Assembly: GCF_012933445.1 (NCBI RefSeq)
Contig: NZ_JABBNC010000023.1
Location: 62,001 to 126,000, forward strand
DNA: 64,000 bases
Origin: Actinoplanes sp. TBRC 11911
GTDB taxonomy: Bacteria; Actinomycetota; Actinomycetes; Mycobacteriales; Micromonosporaceae
Direction: 5' to 3'
Part shown: positions 1 through 9,226 of the stretch, piece after piece
Position numbering within the stretch: the stretch's first letter is position 1
Layout of the letters: each line of letters begins with the position of its first letter
Translations under genes and position numbers: made by a program
The notes under the pieces: model-generated
What the model was told of the DNA's origin: nothing
Database searches by the model: none
The model's input: the letters and a program-made list of their open reading frames with translations, nothing else

Positions 1-2
1 GG

Positions 3-728
3 TACTTCACTCACACGCTGCCGGCCGAGCTGTACCGGGCGCGGCGCTGGTGGGTCATCACGGCGCTGGCCAGCGTGGCGATCACGGTGGCGATGGCGTG
101 GTATCTCACGGCGCATCCGCTGGCCGTCCTCGACAGCGTCGAGGCGCAATCCGTGGCCGACCACGAGTTCGTCGACTACTACAGCCAATACCACGCGTCG
201 CATTTCGGGCTGCAGGTCTGGACGAACAACGCCGTGGTGACCGCGAAGTGCCTCGCCGCGGGCGTCCTGATCCTGCCGGTGTTCTACATCCTGTTCCAGA
301 ACATGTTCAACCTGGCGCTGGTCGGTGCCGTGATGGCGGGCGAGGGCCGCACCGGCACCCTGCTGACCTACCTCACGCCGCACGGCCTGCTGGAACTGAC
401 CTGCGTTTTCATCGGCGCCGGGGTGGGCCTGCGGATCGGCTGGGCGTGGATCGCACCGGGTCTGAGCCGCACACGCGTGCAAGCCATGGTCGACGAGGGC
501 CGGGCCGGCGTCCGCATCGCGGTGGGTCTCGCGTGCACGCTCGCCGTCGCCGGCATCCTCGAGTCGTACGTGACGCCGTCGTCTCTTCCGCCGCTGCTCC
601 GGGTCGGCATCGGTGCACTGGTCTGGCTTTTGTTCCTCGCGTACGCCGTGGGTCGTGGCCGCGTGGTCAGCGCCGTGCGCCAGCCGGAAGACGCGGAGCC
701 GGCCGCCTACCTGGTGCCGACGGCCTAG
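3..728 (+). CDS. SpoIIM family (stage II sporulation protein M / DUF95) membrane protein, 5' partial
   Basis: The frame is open from the left edge, so the N-terminus is missing; 241 residues are visible. It begins with YFTHTLPAELYRARRWW and then shows several hydrophobic segments (roughly visible residues 17-35, 80-110, 130-150, 175-200). This is the layout of the actinobacterial SpoIIM/DUF95 family, integral membrane proteins usually encoded next to MoxR and DUF58 genes, as here. The role is unknown in non-endospore formers; membrane remodelling is only a guess. Its TAG stop shares the tetranucleotide CTAG with the stop of the convergent DUF58 gene. The family assignment rests on sequence style plus context. 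Confidence 0.85.
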   Translation, partial: YFTHTLPAELYRARRWWVITALASVAITVAMAWYLTAHPLAVLDSVEAQSVADHEFVDYYSQYHASHFGLQVWTNNAVVTAKCLAAGVLILPVFYILFQNMFNLALVGAVMAGEGRTGTLLTYLTPHGLLELTCVFIGAGVGLRIGWAWIAPGLSRTRVQAMVDEGRAGVRIAVGLACTLAVAGILESYVTPSSLPPLLRVGIGALVWLLFLAYAVGRGRVVSAVRQPEDAEPAAYLVPTA

Positions 729-2041
729 AGACGGCCCGTCGCCTTCAACAGCAGGTAGAGGTCGGCGACCCGGGAGGCCAGCTCGCTCGGCCCGGCGTCC
801 ACCACGGTCGCGCCGAAACGGCCCAGCACGTCGGCGATCCGGTCCCGTTCGGCCAGCGACCGCTGCGCCGCCGCGGCCGTGTGCACGTCGGCCGCGCCGA
901 ACTTCCCGGGCAACGAGGCGAGCCGGGTGACCTCGGGGTCGCGCATCCCGGCCACGATCACGTGATGCCGGGCGGTGATCTGGGGCAGCAACGGCAGCAA
1001 CCCGGCGATCATCGGGGCCATGTCGAGCGCGGTGAAGATGACGACGAGCGACGGTTTCCGGCCGCGCCGCAGCAGTTCGGTGGCGAGCAGCGAGTAGTCG
1101 GTCTCGGCCAGCGCCGGTTCGAGCGAGGCCATGCCGTCGATGATGCGGGCCAGTTTCTGGTTCTCGCCGCCGTGCTCGACCCGGGCGCGCACCTCGGCGT
1201 CGAGGGCGAGCAGGTCGACCCGGTCCTCGGCGCGGGTGGCGAGCACGGACAGCAGCAGCGCCGCGTCGATGGCCGAGTCGAGCCGGGGCACGCCGGCGAC
1301 GCGTACCGCCGAGGTGCGGCCGGTGTCCAGAACACAGTAGACACGACGGTCGCGTTCCGGGCGCCAGGTGCGCACCACCACGTGACCGGCGCGGGCGGTG
1401 GAGCGCCAGTCGATCGAGCGGACGTCGTCGCCGAGCACGTACGAGCGCAGCGCGTCGAACTCGGTGCCCTGGCCGCGGCCGCGCGTCACCTGCGAGCCGT
1501 CGATCACCCGCATCCGGGCGAGCTTCTCCGGCAGGATGCGACGCGACGGGAAGTGCGGCAGGACGCGCAGGTTCCAGGCCGGGGTGCGCTCGGTGTTCCA
1601 CCGGTTCGAGCGCTGACGATAGGCCAAACCCAGGGGCCCGTACGAGCGTACGGTCACCCTTGCCGCGGGACGGTTGCCGTGGCGTACGGGAAGCAGTGTG
1701 GTCTCGAGGTTTTGGCCCTCACCCGCGGCGAGCGTGAGCCGGTGCCGCAACGGCCCGGCGCCCGCCGACGGCACCCAACTGTCCCGCACGTCCAGCCGCA
1801 GATCGCGGGTGCCCTCGTTGACCACGGTAAGGGTGACGGTGGCCTGGCCGCCGAGCCAGACCGTACGATCGCCGTCGCGCCGCAGAGCGACCGAGGTCAG
1901 CGGGCCGGCCAGCGCGGCGTCGGCGGCCGCGATGCCGCCCGCGACCAGCACCACCGCGAGGACCGCGAGCCACGGCCAGGGCAGCAGCAGCGGCAGCGGG
2001 ATGCCGAGCACCACCAGCACGGCGAAACGCCGGGTGACCAT
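725..2041 (-). CDS. DUF58 domain protein (MoxR-associated, vWA-like)
   Basis: 438 aa. The N-terminus carries two closely spaced membrane segments (about residues 5-45). The C-terminal half has the DUF58 signature with DDVRSIDW followed by an RxWRPERDR stretch and a vWA-like fold. DUF58 proteins are partners of MoxR ATPases and are thought to act in metal insertion or assembly of envelope complexes. I chose the ATG at 2041, seven nt after the MoxR stop, because the upstream extension reads through the MoxR gene in another frame. It is the last gene of the minus-strand operon 5816 to 725. Confidence 0.9.
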   Translation of the reverse strand: MVTRRFAVLVVLGIPLPLLLPWPWLAVLAVVLVAGGIAAADAALAGPLTSVALRRDGDRTVWLGGQATVTLTVVNEGTRDLRLDVRDSWVPSAGAGPLRHRLTLAAGEGQNLETTLLPVRHGNRPAARVTVRSYGPLGLAYRQRSNRWNTERTPAWNLRVLPHFPSRRILPEKLARMRVIDGSQVTRGRGQGTEFDALRSYVLGDDVRSIDWRSTARAGHVVVRTWRPERDRRVYCVLDTGRTSAVRVAGVPRLDSAIDAALLLSVLATRAEDRVDLLALDAEVRARVEHGGENQKLARIIDGMASLEPALAETDYSLLATELLRRGRKPSLVVIFTALDMAPMIAGLLPLLPQITARHHVIVAGMRDPEVTRLASLPGKFGAADVHTAAAAQRSLAERDRIADVLGRFGATVVDAGPSELASRVADLYLLLKATGRL

Positions 2042-2048
2042 CGCCGGC

Positions 2049-3011
2049 TCAGCGCGGGGCCGGCACGGCGGCGAGCACGGCGCCCAGCACCGATTCGACG
2101 GTGACGCCGTCCAGCGCGGCGTCGGCACGCAGCCGTACGCGGTGACGCAGGGTCGGCACGACGTACGCCTTCACGTCGTCCGGGATCACGTAGTCGCGTC
2201 CGTTCAGCCACGCGTACGCCTTCGACACCGCCAGCAGGGCGATCGCGCCGCGCGGCGACGCACCCAGTTCCAGCGCGGGCGCCACCCGGGTCGCGCCGAC
2301 CAGGTCCACGACGTAGGCGAGAACCTCGTCGGCGACCTGAACCTGACGGATGGCCGCACGCCCGGCCGCCAGATCGGCGGCGTTCGCGACCGGTTCGACG
2401 CCGGCCGCCTTCAGATCGCGCGGGTCGAAGCCGCGGTGGTGGGCGCGCAGCACGTTGAGCTCCTCCTCGCGCGGCGGCAGCGGCACCGACACCTTGAGCA
2501 GGAACCGGTCGAGCTGCGCCTCGGGCAGCGGGTAGGTGCCCTCGTACTCGATCGGGTTCTGGGTCGCCACAACCAGGAACGGCTGCGGCAGCGGGCGCGG
2601 CTCGCCGTCGACGCTGACCTGCCGCTCCTCCATCGCCTCGAGCAGCGCGGACTGCGTCTTCGGCGGCGTCCGGTTGATCTCGTCGGCGAGCAGCAGGTTG
2701 GTGAAGACCGGGCCGGCACGGAAGTTGAACGCACCGTTACGGGCGTCGTAGATCATCGAACCGGTGACGTCGCCGGGCATCAGGTCGGGCGTGAACTGCA
2801 GGCGCTTGGTCTCCAGGTCCAGCGCGGCGGAGACGGCCCGCACCAGCAGCGTCTTGGCCACCCCGGGCACACCCTCCAGCAGCACGTGACCGCCACAGAG
2901 CAGCGCCACCAGGACGGCGCCGACGACCGGGTCCTGGCCGACGACGGCCTTACCGACCTCGGCGCGTAACCGGCCGAGCGCGAGGCGTGCCTCGTGCGAT
3001 TCGGAGGTCAC
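2049..3011 (-). CDS. MoxR family AAA+ ATPase
   Basis: 320 aa. Walker A is GVPGVAKT (about residues 44-51), Walker B is LLADEINR, and the sensor/arginine region ends near SPRGAIALLAVSKAYA, all typical of MoxR. MoxR ATPases act as chaperones for protein-complex maturation together with DUF58 partners. The start is GTG at 3011, whose GTGA overlaps the TGA of the upstream DUF4350 gene; this 4-nt overlap recurs through the operon and implies translational coupling. Length and motifs are complete. Confidence 0.95.
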   Translation of the reverse strand: MTSESHEARLALGRLRAEVGKAVVGQDPVVGAVLVALLCGGHVLLEGVPGVAKTLLVRAVSAALDLETKRLQFTPDLMPGDVTGSMIYDARNGAFNFRAGPVFTNLLLADEINRTPPKTQSALLEAMEERQVSVDGEPRPLPQPFLVVATQNPIEYEGTYPLPEAQLDRFLLKVSVPLPPREEELNVLRAHHRGFDPRDLKAAGVEPVANAADLAAGRAAIRQVQVADEVLAYVVDLVGATRVAPALELGASPRGAIALLAVSKAYAWLNGRDYVIPDDVKAYVVPTLRHRVRLRADAALDGVTVESVLGAVLAAVPAPR

Positions 3012-4312
3012 TGGGTTTCTCCTTCGTTCATGACGTCGCGCATCAGATCCTGCAATTGCTTCGTGGCCGCCACGAGGTCGGCGTCGCGCTTGAGCCGCCG
3101 ATCGGACGAGAACACCTCGGTGAAGCGTTCGACCGGAAGCCCGGACGCCGCGGCGAGGGCCTCGTCGGTCGCGGCGGGCGGCAGTCCGAGGTGGTCGGTG
3201 ATCCGGCGCCGGGCGTGCTGCCGCAGGATGTCCAGCGACGGGCCGCGTGACCCGCCGCGCTGGTAGAGCCGGGCGTGGCCGAGCATCGTCTCGTTGGCCG
3301 GCACCCGTGACGGCAACCGTTCGGCGACTGGGGTGCCGAGACGCCGCGCCGAGGCGGCCGCGAACGCCGCCGCGGCCAGCAGGACCAGCAGCACGATCGC
3401 CCACACCTTCGCGGGGAACGTGTCGGTCTGCGGGCGGGCGCCGCGCGCGTGGTGCTCGCGTTCCGGTTGCTGCTGCTGCTGCTGCTCCTCGTCGCCGCTG
3501 CCGGTCTGGCCGTCCTGCGACGTGTCGCTGTCGCCGTAGTCGTCGGTGGTGTCCTCGGGGGTGGCGGCCGTCCCGCCCGGCCCGTCCGGCGCCGGGCGGT
3601 CGGTCACCGGCACCCCGTCCGACGTCGGCCAGCGGTCCTGCTTGTGCAGATCCAGCCAGATCACCTGCGGGCGCCGGTCGAGCAGGGACAACGCGAACGC
3701 CCGGTTGCCGTGCTCGCCGAGCCGGTCGTTGCGGAACGGGTCGTCGGCGCCCACCAGCGTGACCGACGCGGTGTGCACCGGGAGCTGGACGACGCCACCC
3801 TGGTAGCAGCTCGTCCCGGTGGTGTCGTAGTACCGCTTGTGCACGGCCGCCGGGGTGGTGAACAGGTCGCAGCCGGGTGCCGGGGCGGACGCCGTCCACC
3901 GCTCGCCGGCCGTGGACGTGTCGGTGGGCCAGTCCGTCTGCTGGAGGAAGCCGTCGTCGGGGCGGACGAGCACGATCTGGCTCCCGGGCGGATACCAGCG
4001 CGACTCGCCCAGATGCTCGACGTCGGTGTAGCCGGGCGCGGTCACCAGCAGCGTCGACTGCGGTTCGGCCCAGAGCGTCGTGCTCGCCTCGTACGTCGAC
4101 GTCACCCGCTGCACGGTGATGCCCTGGTCGCGCAGCGCCTGAGCCAGGTGTGACGAGCCGATCGGTGCCTGGCTGTCCGGGTTGAGGTAGTCCTTGTCGC
4201 CGGGGTCGGCCTGCTGGATCGCGTGGATGATCCCGGTCGCGATGAACACGGCGGACACCACCGCGAGCGGGATCGCGATGCGTAACCAGCGCCGGCTGCG
4301 TTTCCGTTTCAT
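3008..4312 (-). CDS. DUF4350 domain membrane protein
   Basis: 434 aa. It has an N-terminal membrane anchor (about residues 10-32), an extracytoplasmic DUF4350 region (about 45-205), then an acidic, Gln-rich low-complexity linker (DEEQQQQQQ) leading to a second membrane segment (about 295-315) and a cytoplasmic C-terminal helical region. DUF4350 proteins are routinely encoded between DUF4129 and MoxR genes in actinobacteria. No enzymatic motif is visible. Four-nt overlaps join it to both neighbours, so it probably belongs to the same membrane complex as MoxR and DUF58. Confidence 0.85.
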   Translation of the reverse strand: MKRKRSRRWLRIAIPLAVVSAVFIATGIIHAIQQADPGDKDYLNPDSQAPIGSSHLAQALRDQGITVQRVTSTYEASTTLWAEPQSTLLVTAPGYTDVEHLGESRWYPPGSQIVLVRPDDGFLQQTDWPTDTSTAGERWTASAPAPGCDLFTTPAAVHKRYYDTTGTSCYQGGVVQLPVHTASVTLVGADDPFRNDRLGEHGNRAFALSLLDRRPQVIWLDLHKQDRWPTSDGVPVTDRPAPDGPGGTAATPEDTTDDYGDSDTSQDGQTGSGDEEQQQQQQPEREHHARGARPQTDTFPAKVWAIVLLVLLAAAAFAAASARRLGTPVAERLPSRVPANETMLGHARLYQRGGSRGPSLDILRQHARRRITDHLGLPPAATDEALAAASGLPVERFTEVFSSDRRLKRDADLVAATKQLQDLMRDVMNEGETQ

Positions 4313-4884
4313 CGCGGGCTCTCCAGGGCTGCCTTGACCTCGGCGGTGAGCCGGCGCATCCGCGCGTCCTCGTCCGGGCCGGCCGGGCGATGGCCGTACC
4401 AGACCTCGGCGAAGATGTCGGTCGCGCCCGCCAGCGGCGCGGAAACGGCGGGCCGGTTCTGACTCGCGTTAGCCGCGACCTCGTGCGCCGTCCACGCCGG
4501 AGCGGGCGCGATCACCCGATGACGGGTCAGCGTGGCCACCGACTCGCGCAGGCGTTCCCGGATCGCTTCGGCGTAGCGGCCCTCGGCGGCCAGGCGGTCG
4601 GCCGGGGACAGGGCGACGGCCATGGGCTGCGGTTCGAGTTCCGGCTCCGGCGTACGGGACCGGGGCTCGGGTTTGGCGGGTTTCGGCTTTTTCTCCTTCT
4701 TCTTGCGCGGCTTGCGCTTGACGGAGAAGAACTTGACGGAGAAGAAGCGGAAACGGAGCCAGGCCGGGAACGTGTACCAGAGGAGTGCGGCGGCGACGGC
4801 CGCGGCGAGCAGGAACAGTGCGACCCAGCCCGGGCCGATGGTGTCGAAGAGCCGGGCCAGGAACTCGTCGTAGTCGCGGGTCAC
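4309..4884 (-). CDS. DUF4129 domain protein
   Basis: 191 aa. One membrane segment (about residues 19-38) is followed by a very basic Lys/Pro/Arg linker containing a short tandem FFSVK repeat, then a C-terminal DUF4129 helical domain (about 105-190) with the usual A-x-G-R-Y-x-E-A-I-R pattern. The GTG start at 4884 overlaps the stop of the upstream gene by GTGA. Its place in the MoxR operon supports a scaffold role. A longer reading frame extends upstream but lies inside the next gene. Confidence 0.85.
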   Translation of the reverse strand: MTRDYDEFLARLFDTIGPGWVALFLLAAAVAAALLWYTFPAWLRFRFFSVKFFSVKRKPRKKKEKKPKPAKPEPRSRTPEPELEPQPMAVALSPADRLAAEGRYAEAIRERLRESVATLTRHRVIAPAPAWTAHEVAANASQNRPAVSAPLAGATDIFAEVWYGHRPAGPDEDARMRRLTAEVKAALESPR

Positions 4885-5816
4885 GACGCACGCCCCGGCG
4901 GAACCGTCGGTTCGGGCGCCGCAGGGCGGGACGGGCCGAGACTGGGCACCCCGAGCGGCGGCGTGACGATCGTCGGCCGGGTGTGGGTCAGCACGCCGGC
5001 GAGATCCGTCCCGTTCGCCAGCGCGCGGCGCAACGCGATGTCCAGGCCCTCCGTCCGGATCCGCGTGTCGATCAGCAGGACGGCGTCGAAGCAGGCGAGC
5101 GCCGCGCCGGTGACGGTGCCGGCCAGCCCCCACATCATCAGGACCGGCCAGTCGCCGAAGTAGCCGTTCGCGACGAGCCCGAACTGCATGAGGAACGTGA
5201 TCGGGCCGATCGCGAGGGCCACCCGGATGCCGAACCAGACCAGGAAACCGCGGAACCGGGCCCAGAAACCGCGCCAGCCCAGCCGGGCCGCCAGCGCCGC
5301 GGAACGGCCGAGCGCCCCGAACGGCCACGCCGGCCGGTCGATCACGAGCGCGACGCCGGCCAGCCCGAGAAAGCCGTAGATCACGAACCAGCCGACCAGC
5401 CCGAAGTACGCGGCGGGAAACGCGGCCGCACCCGGGATGACCATGGTGACCAGCACCGGAAGCGGCCGCATCCGTTTGACCAGCTGCCAGTGGCCGACCT
5501 TCTGCCCCAGCAGCGCGGGCACGGCGGCGGCTCCGGCGTACGCCCCGAGCGGCCCGCCGATCACCGCCTCGCAGCCGAGCAGCGCCGCGATCACCCGCCA
5601 CCAGTCGCTGAACTCGGCAAACCCGTCGAGCCAGTACGCCCCGGCAAACCAGAGCACCACCTGCTCGATCGCCAGCAGCGGCGCCGCGATCAGGAGCAAC
5701 GGCAGCGCGCGTGCGCGGAAAAGGAGGATGGCCGTGTCGAGCAGTTCGCCCTGCACCATCGCCCGCAGCGGCAGAGTGCCCCGAACCCGTGCCTCGCCTC
5801 CCCGCATGGCGGGCAT
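4881..5816 (-). CDS. polytopic membrane protein, first gene of the MoxR operon
   Basis: 311 aa, with about six hydrophobic segments between residues 30 and 265 and a soluble C-terminal tail rich in Pro, Thr and Val. It resembles the glycerophosphoryl-diester-phosphodiesterase-like or DUF7544-type membrane proteins that often head MoxR/DUF58 operons, but no catalytic motif is seen and I assign no function. It could start at 5816 or at the second Met three codons downstream. It overlaps the DUF4129 gene by four nt. Confidence 0.8.
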   Translation of the reverse strand: MPAMRGGEARVRGTLPLRAMVQGELLDTAILLFRARALPLLLIAAPLLAIEQVVLWFAGAYWLDGFAEFSDWWRVIAALLGCEAVIGGPLGAYAGAAAVPALLGQKVGHWQLVKRMRPLPVLVTMVIPGAAAFPAAYFGLVGWFVIYGFLGLAGVALVIDRPAWPFGALGRSAALAARLGWRGFWARFRGFLVWFGIRVALAIGPITFLMQFGLVANGYFGDWPVLMMWGLAGTVTGAALACFDAVLLIDTRIRTEGLDIALRRALANGTDLAGVLTHTRPTIVTPPLGVPSLGPSRPAAPEPTVPPGRAS

Positions 5817-5855
5817 CCTAAGTGATCTTCAGCGACCGGGATGCCCCGGCGGGGA

Positions 5856-6440
5856 TCAGTGGACGTGCGCGCGCACCCAGCCCGCCATGTGCCACGCGGC
5901 GTACTCCATCGCCCCGCCCCAGGTCAGCATCGCGCTTTCGTCGGCGTTGTCGCTCACGTACTTGACGATGCGGATCGGGATGTGGAACGCGTTGGCGGCC
6001 GCGGCCAGCGAGTATCCGCACAGATCGACCAGCGCGGCGCGGTGTGCGAGCTTGGCGCGTACCTGGGAATCGGCGATGAAGGTGTCACCGGTGGCCAGCG
6101 TGACCCCGGTGCGGTCGGACAGCTCGATCGGAGCGCCGTACACCTGCCCGGTCATCGACTCGAGCGGGCCCGAGTCGAGGTCGTGCTGAATCACCTCGCT
6201 GATCACGTGCAGGCCGCCGCCGTGGTCGTCGCTCAGCGCGCCGGCCGTGCCGAGCGCGACGATGACCGAGGGACGGGCGGTGCTGGCGGCGAGCGTCTGG
6301 GTGAGACCGATCGCGGTGTTGACCTTGCCGATGCCGGTGATCAGGATCGGGTGGTCGGTGCCGAGGAACTTTGCTTTTTGCTCGAAAGCGGTCACCAGCA
6401 GCGGCATGTTGTCCCTGACCTGCCCGATGAGATGAGTCAT
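5856..6440 (-). CDS. nucleosidase / MTA-SAH-nucleosidase-like phosphorylase-fold protein
   Basis: 194 aa. It has the nucleoside phosphorylase-fold landmarks GIGKVNTA (near residue 32), ALGTAGAL, ATGDTFIAD and the catalytic-Asp segment VSDNADESA near residue 170. In the MTA/SAH nucleosidase family the ribose-binding Glu lies in a VDMEG-type motif; here the segment reads VDLCGY, so Glu appears replaced by Cys. Hydrolysis of a nucleoside such as methylthioadenosine is the family reaction, but the substrate is uncertain. I chose the ATG at 6440 because upstream codons lack homology-like sequence. Confidence 0.75.
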   Translation of the reverse strand: MTHLIGQVRDNMPLLVTAFEQKAKFLGTDHPILITGIGKVNTAIGLTQTLAASTARPSVIVALGTAGALSDDHGGGLHVISEVIQHDLDSGPLESMTGQVYGAPIELSDRTGVTLATGDTFIADSQVRAKLAHRAALVDLCGYSLAAAANAFHIPIRIVKYVSDNADESAMLTWGGAMEYAAWHMAGWVRAHVH

Positions 6441-6510
6441 GTCCGGCTCTCTTGTCGCGTGCTGACCGCCATTGCTGCCGCATTTATCAACGGTCCGCCC
6501 GGCGGGGAGT

Positions 6511-9123
6511 TCACTCCGCGCGCGAAGTTTCGGCGAGGTCACGAAGCTGGTGCCGCCCGGCCACGCCCAGCTTCGGGTACGAGCGGTACAAATGGGACGC
6601 CACGGTTCGCGGTGACAAGAACAGGCGGTCGGCTATCTCGGCATTTGTCAGACCTCGTCCGGCCAGCAGGACGATCTCCCGCTGCTGCGAGGTCAGCTCG
6701 GCCAGGACGTCCGGTGCGGTCGTCGTCGCCACCCCGCACGCCCGCAGCTCGGCCTCGGCCCGCTTCGCCCACGGCTCGGCGCGCAACCGACGGAAGGTGT
6801 CCAGCGCGGCCGCCAGCACCGGTTTCGCGTCGTTGATCCGCCGGCGCCGGCGCAACCACTCCCCGTAGTCGAGCCTAAGCTGGGCGCGCTCGAACGGCCA
6901 CGTCTCGCCGGCCGGATCGGCCAACGCCTCCTCGTAGCATTCGGACGCACCGAGCAGGGCGCGCGCACGCGACGCGATCTGGCTCAGCCGCGGTCCCAGC
7001 GGTGTGCCCGAAACCCGGGACAAGGCGCGCGAGACAACCGCCCGCACCTCAGCCGTCCGCTCGGCCCGCACCCCCGCCGCCGCCAGATCCGCGATGGCCA
7101 AATAGGACACCCGATGGTGCAACGGCGAACCGTCGTCACCGAACAACGGCAGGAGCTTCCCGTACGCCCCGACGACGTCACCATTCGTGAAGGCCACCAG
7201 CCCGGCGATGTGATGGGCGCGCGCCGCCGCGGAATGGTATTCCGTGTCGGTCGGCGGCAGCGTGTCCAACGATTCGCCGCGAAGCGCGCCGAGGAACGCG
7301 TCGCAGAGCTCGGCCGAGGCGGCGACCGGTTCCATCCGGTACGCGGCGGCCGCCTCCCGTGCCTCGCGGGCCACCGCCAGCGCCTCGTCCCACCGTCCGC
7401 CGTCCACACAGGCCCACATCAGCGACGACATGGCACCACCACTGCCGCCACGCAGTCCCGGAGCACGCAGCCGGTCGAGGCCCTCGCGCAGCAGCCGTAT
7501 CGAGAGGTCGGTCTCCTCCAGCAGCCAGGCGGCCGATCCCACCATGACCGCGTCGGTGACCGGGCCGGCCGCGATCCGGCGCAGCGACCCGACGGTGTCC
7601 TCGGCGGGCAGCGGTTCGGTACACGCCCGGGCCCAGACGAGCTGCTCCGGATGCTCGTCCGGGGACGGCATCCGGTCCAGCGTGCGCAGCACCGCCGCCC
7701 GATCCGCCAGGGTGCCGGACTGATAGGCGACGGTCGCGGCGACACCGAGGGCGGCCCAGCCCGACGCCGGTGCCGCCTCGACCGCGACGGCCAGCAGCGT
7801 GGCCAGCGCGGCCGCGTGCCGGCCGGACCAGACCTGCGCCCAGCCGATCCGCTGCCGGGCGATCAGGCGCAGCCCCGGGTCGCCGGTCGACGCCAGAACG
7901 CGGGTGGCCAGGTCGTTCACCCAGTCCGCCTGGCCGGTGCTCTGTGCCAGGCCGGCGGCGGCGAGCAGGCGGCGGACGCGGTCGGCGGCGGCCGGGCTCA
8001 GATCGGCGGCCCGCTCCCACGCCCGCGCGGCCGCGGCGACGCCACCCCGGCGTTGTGCCTGGGCGGCGGTCTCCTCCAGCAGCGCGGCGACTCGCTCGTC
8101 GGGTTCGAGGGCGGCCGCGGCCAGGTGCCAGGCGCGTCGGTCCGGCTGGTCGTGCAGCGTCGAAGCCACCCGGAGATGGGCCGCCGCCCGCTCGGCGAAC
8201 GGGACGGCGTGAAAGACGGCGGCGCGTACCAGCGGGTGGGTGAAACGGGGTCCCGCGGCGTCGACCCGGATCAGGCCGGCCCGCTCGGCCGGTGCCAGCG
8301 AAGCCGGACTGGCCACCGAGCCGGCGACCGCGAGCCGCACCAACGCCGCTCGCGTCGGGGCCGGGAGGTCGTCGACGCGTACCGAGAAAGCAGCGGTCAG
8401 CCGGTCGGTCAGCGGAAGTGGTTCGTCGATCAGCCGCCGGCCGGCGGCGATCGTCTTGGCCAGCTCGATCAGCGCCAGCGGATTGCCGGCCGCCTGGGCG
8501 AGCACCCGCTCCCGCGCGGGACCACGTGGCGGGTCGGGTTGCTCGTCGAGCAGCCGCGCGGCCGAGGTGGCTTCGATGGGTGGCAGCGTGAGCGACGGGA
8601 AGCCGCGGTCCAGCACGTCGGTGCGGGCCGCGACGAGCAGGACGAGCGGTTCGGACTCCAGGCGCCGCGCGGCGAAGGCGAGCATGTCCAGCGACGAGCG
8701 GTCCAGCCACTGGGCGTCGTCGGCGACGATGAGCACCGGGCCGTCCGCGGCCAGCCCGGACAACAGGGTGAGCAGCGCGATCCCGGTGACCAGCGCGTCC
8801 GGCGGCACCGGGTCCGGGGTGAGGGCGAGCGCGCCGAGCAACGCTCGCGCCTGCCGGTCCGGAAGGGCGGGCACCCGGTCGCGGATCGGCCGCACCAGCT
8901 GATGCAGACCGGCGAACGCCAGATCGCGCTCGGACTCGTGGCCGACGACGGTCAGCACCCGCGAACCCGCCGCGGCGGCCCGCCAGGCGACCTCGGACAG
9001 CAACGCCGTCTTGCCGATGCCCGGCTCGCCGAGCAGCACCCGGACGTGGCTCGCCGTCGGTGCCGGTGCGACCAGGCGGCTCAGCTGCGAAAGCTCGGCG
9101 TCGCGGCCCCTCAAGCCGGCCAT
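6511..9123 (-). CDS. LAL-type LuxR family transcriptional regulator (ATPase + HTH)
   Basis: 870 aa. The N-terminal P-loop ATPase has Walker A GEPGIGKT at residues 32-39 and Walker B LIVADDAQWLD near 135. A long alpha-helical TPR-like middle follows, then a C-terminal LuxR helix-turn-helix (about 808-865, LTSQQREIVLLAGRGLTNAEIADRL region split by the usual SPRTVASHL turn). Large ATP-binding LuxR regulators of this kind respond to unknown ligands and often control catabolic or secondary-metabolite genes. It is divergent from the alpha/beta hydrolase at 9227 with about 100 bp between them, so that gene is a possible target. The start is ATG at 9123. Confidence 0.92.
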   Translation of the reverse strand: MAGLRGRDAELSQLSRLVAPAPTASHVRVLLGEPGIGKTALLSEVAWRAAAAGSRVLTVVGHESERDLAFAGLHQLVRPIRDRVPALPDRQARALLGALALTPDPVPPDALVTGIALLTLLSGLAADGPVLIVADDAQWLDRSSLDMLAFAARRLESEPLVLLVAARTDVLDRGFPSLTLPPIEATSAARLLDEQPDPPRGPARERVLAQAAGNPLALIELAKTIAAGRRLIDEPLPLTDRLTAAFSVRVDDLPAPTRAALVRLAVAGSVASPASLAPAERAGLIRVDAAGPRFTHPLVRAAVFHAVPFAERAAAHLRVASTLHDQPDRRAWHLAAAALEPDERVAALLEETAAQAQRRGGVAAAARAWERAADLSPAAADRVRRLLAAAGLAQSTGQADWVNDLATRVLASTGDPGLRLIARQRIGWAQVWSGRHAAALATLLAVAVEAAPASGWAALGVAATVAYQSGTLADRAAVLRTLDRMPSPDEHPEQLVWARACTEPLPAEDTVGSLRRIAAGPVTDAVMVGSAAWLLEETDLSIRLLREGLDRLRAPGLRGGSGGAMSSLMWACVDGGRWDEALAVAREAREAAAAYRMEPVAASAELCDAFLGALRGESLDTLPPTDTEYHSAAARAHHIAGLVAFTNGDVVGAYGKLLPLFGDDGSPLHHRVSYLAIADLAAAGVRAERTAEVRAVVSRALSRVSGTPLGPRLSQIASRARALLGASECYEEALADPAGETWPFERAQLRLDYGEWLRRRRRINDAKPVLAAALDTFRRLRAEPWAKRAEAELRACGVATTTAPDVLAELTSQQREIVLLAGRGLTNAEIADRLFLSPRTVASHLYRSYPKLGVAGRHQLRDLAETSRAE

Positions 9124-9226
9124 GCGCGCCAGCGTAGTTGTGCAGTCAACATGCTGATACCCGGACGTGACGCGGGCCACGAGCATGGCGGGAGAGCTTT
9201 GACGTTCCGGGAAGGAAGCACCAGAG

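Noticed and set aside
50..2104. 684-codon plus-strand frame across the SpoIIM and DUF58 genes
   Set aside because: It overlaps two genes with recognised domains in other frames and has a shadow-type composition.
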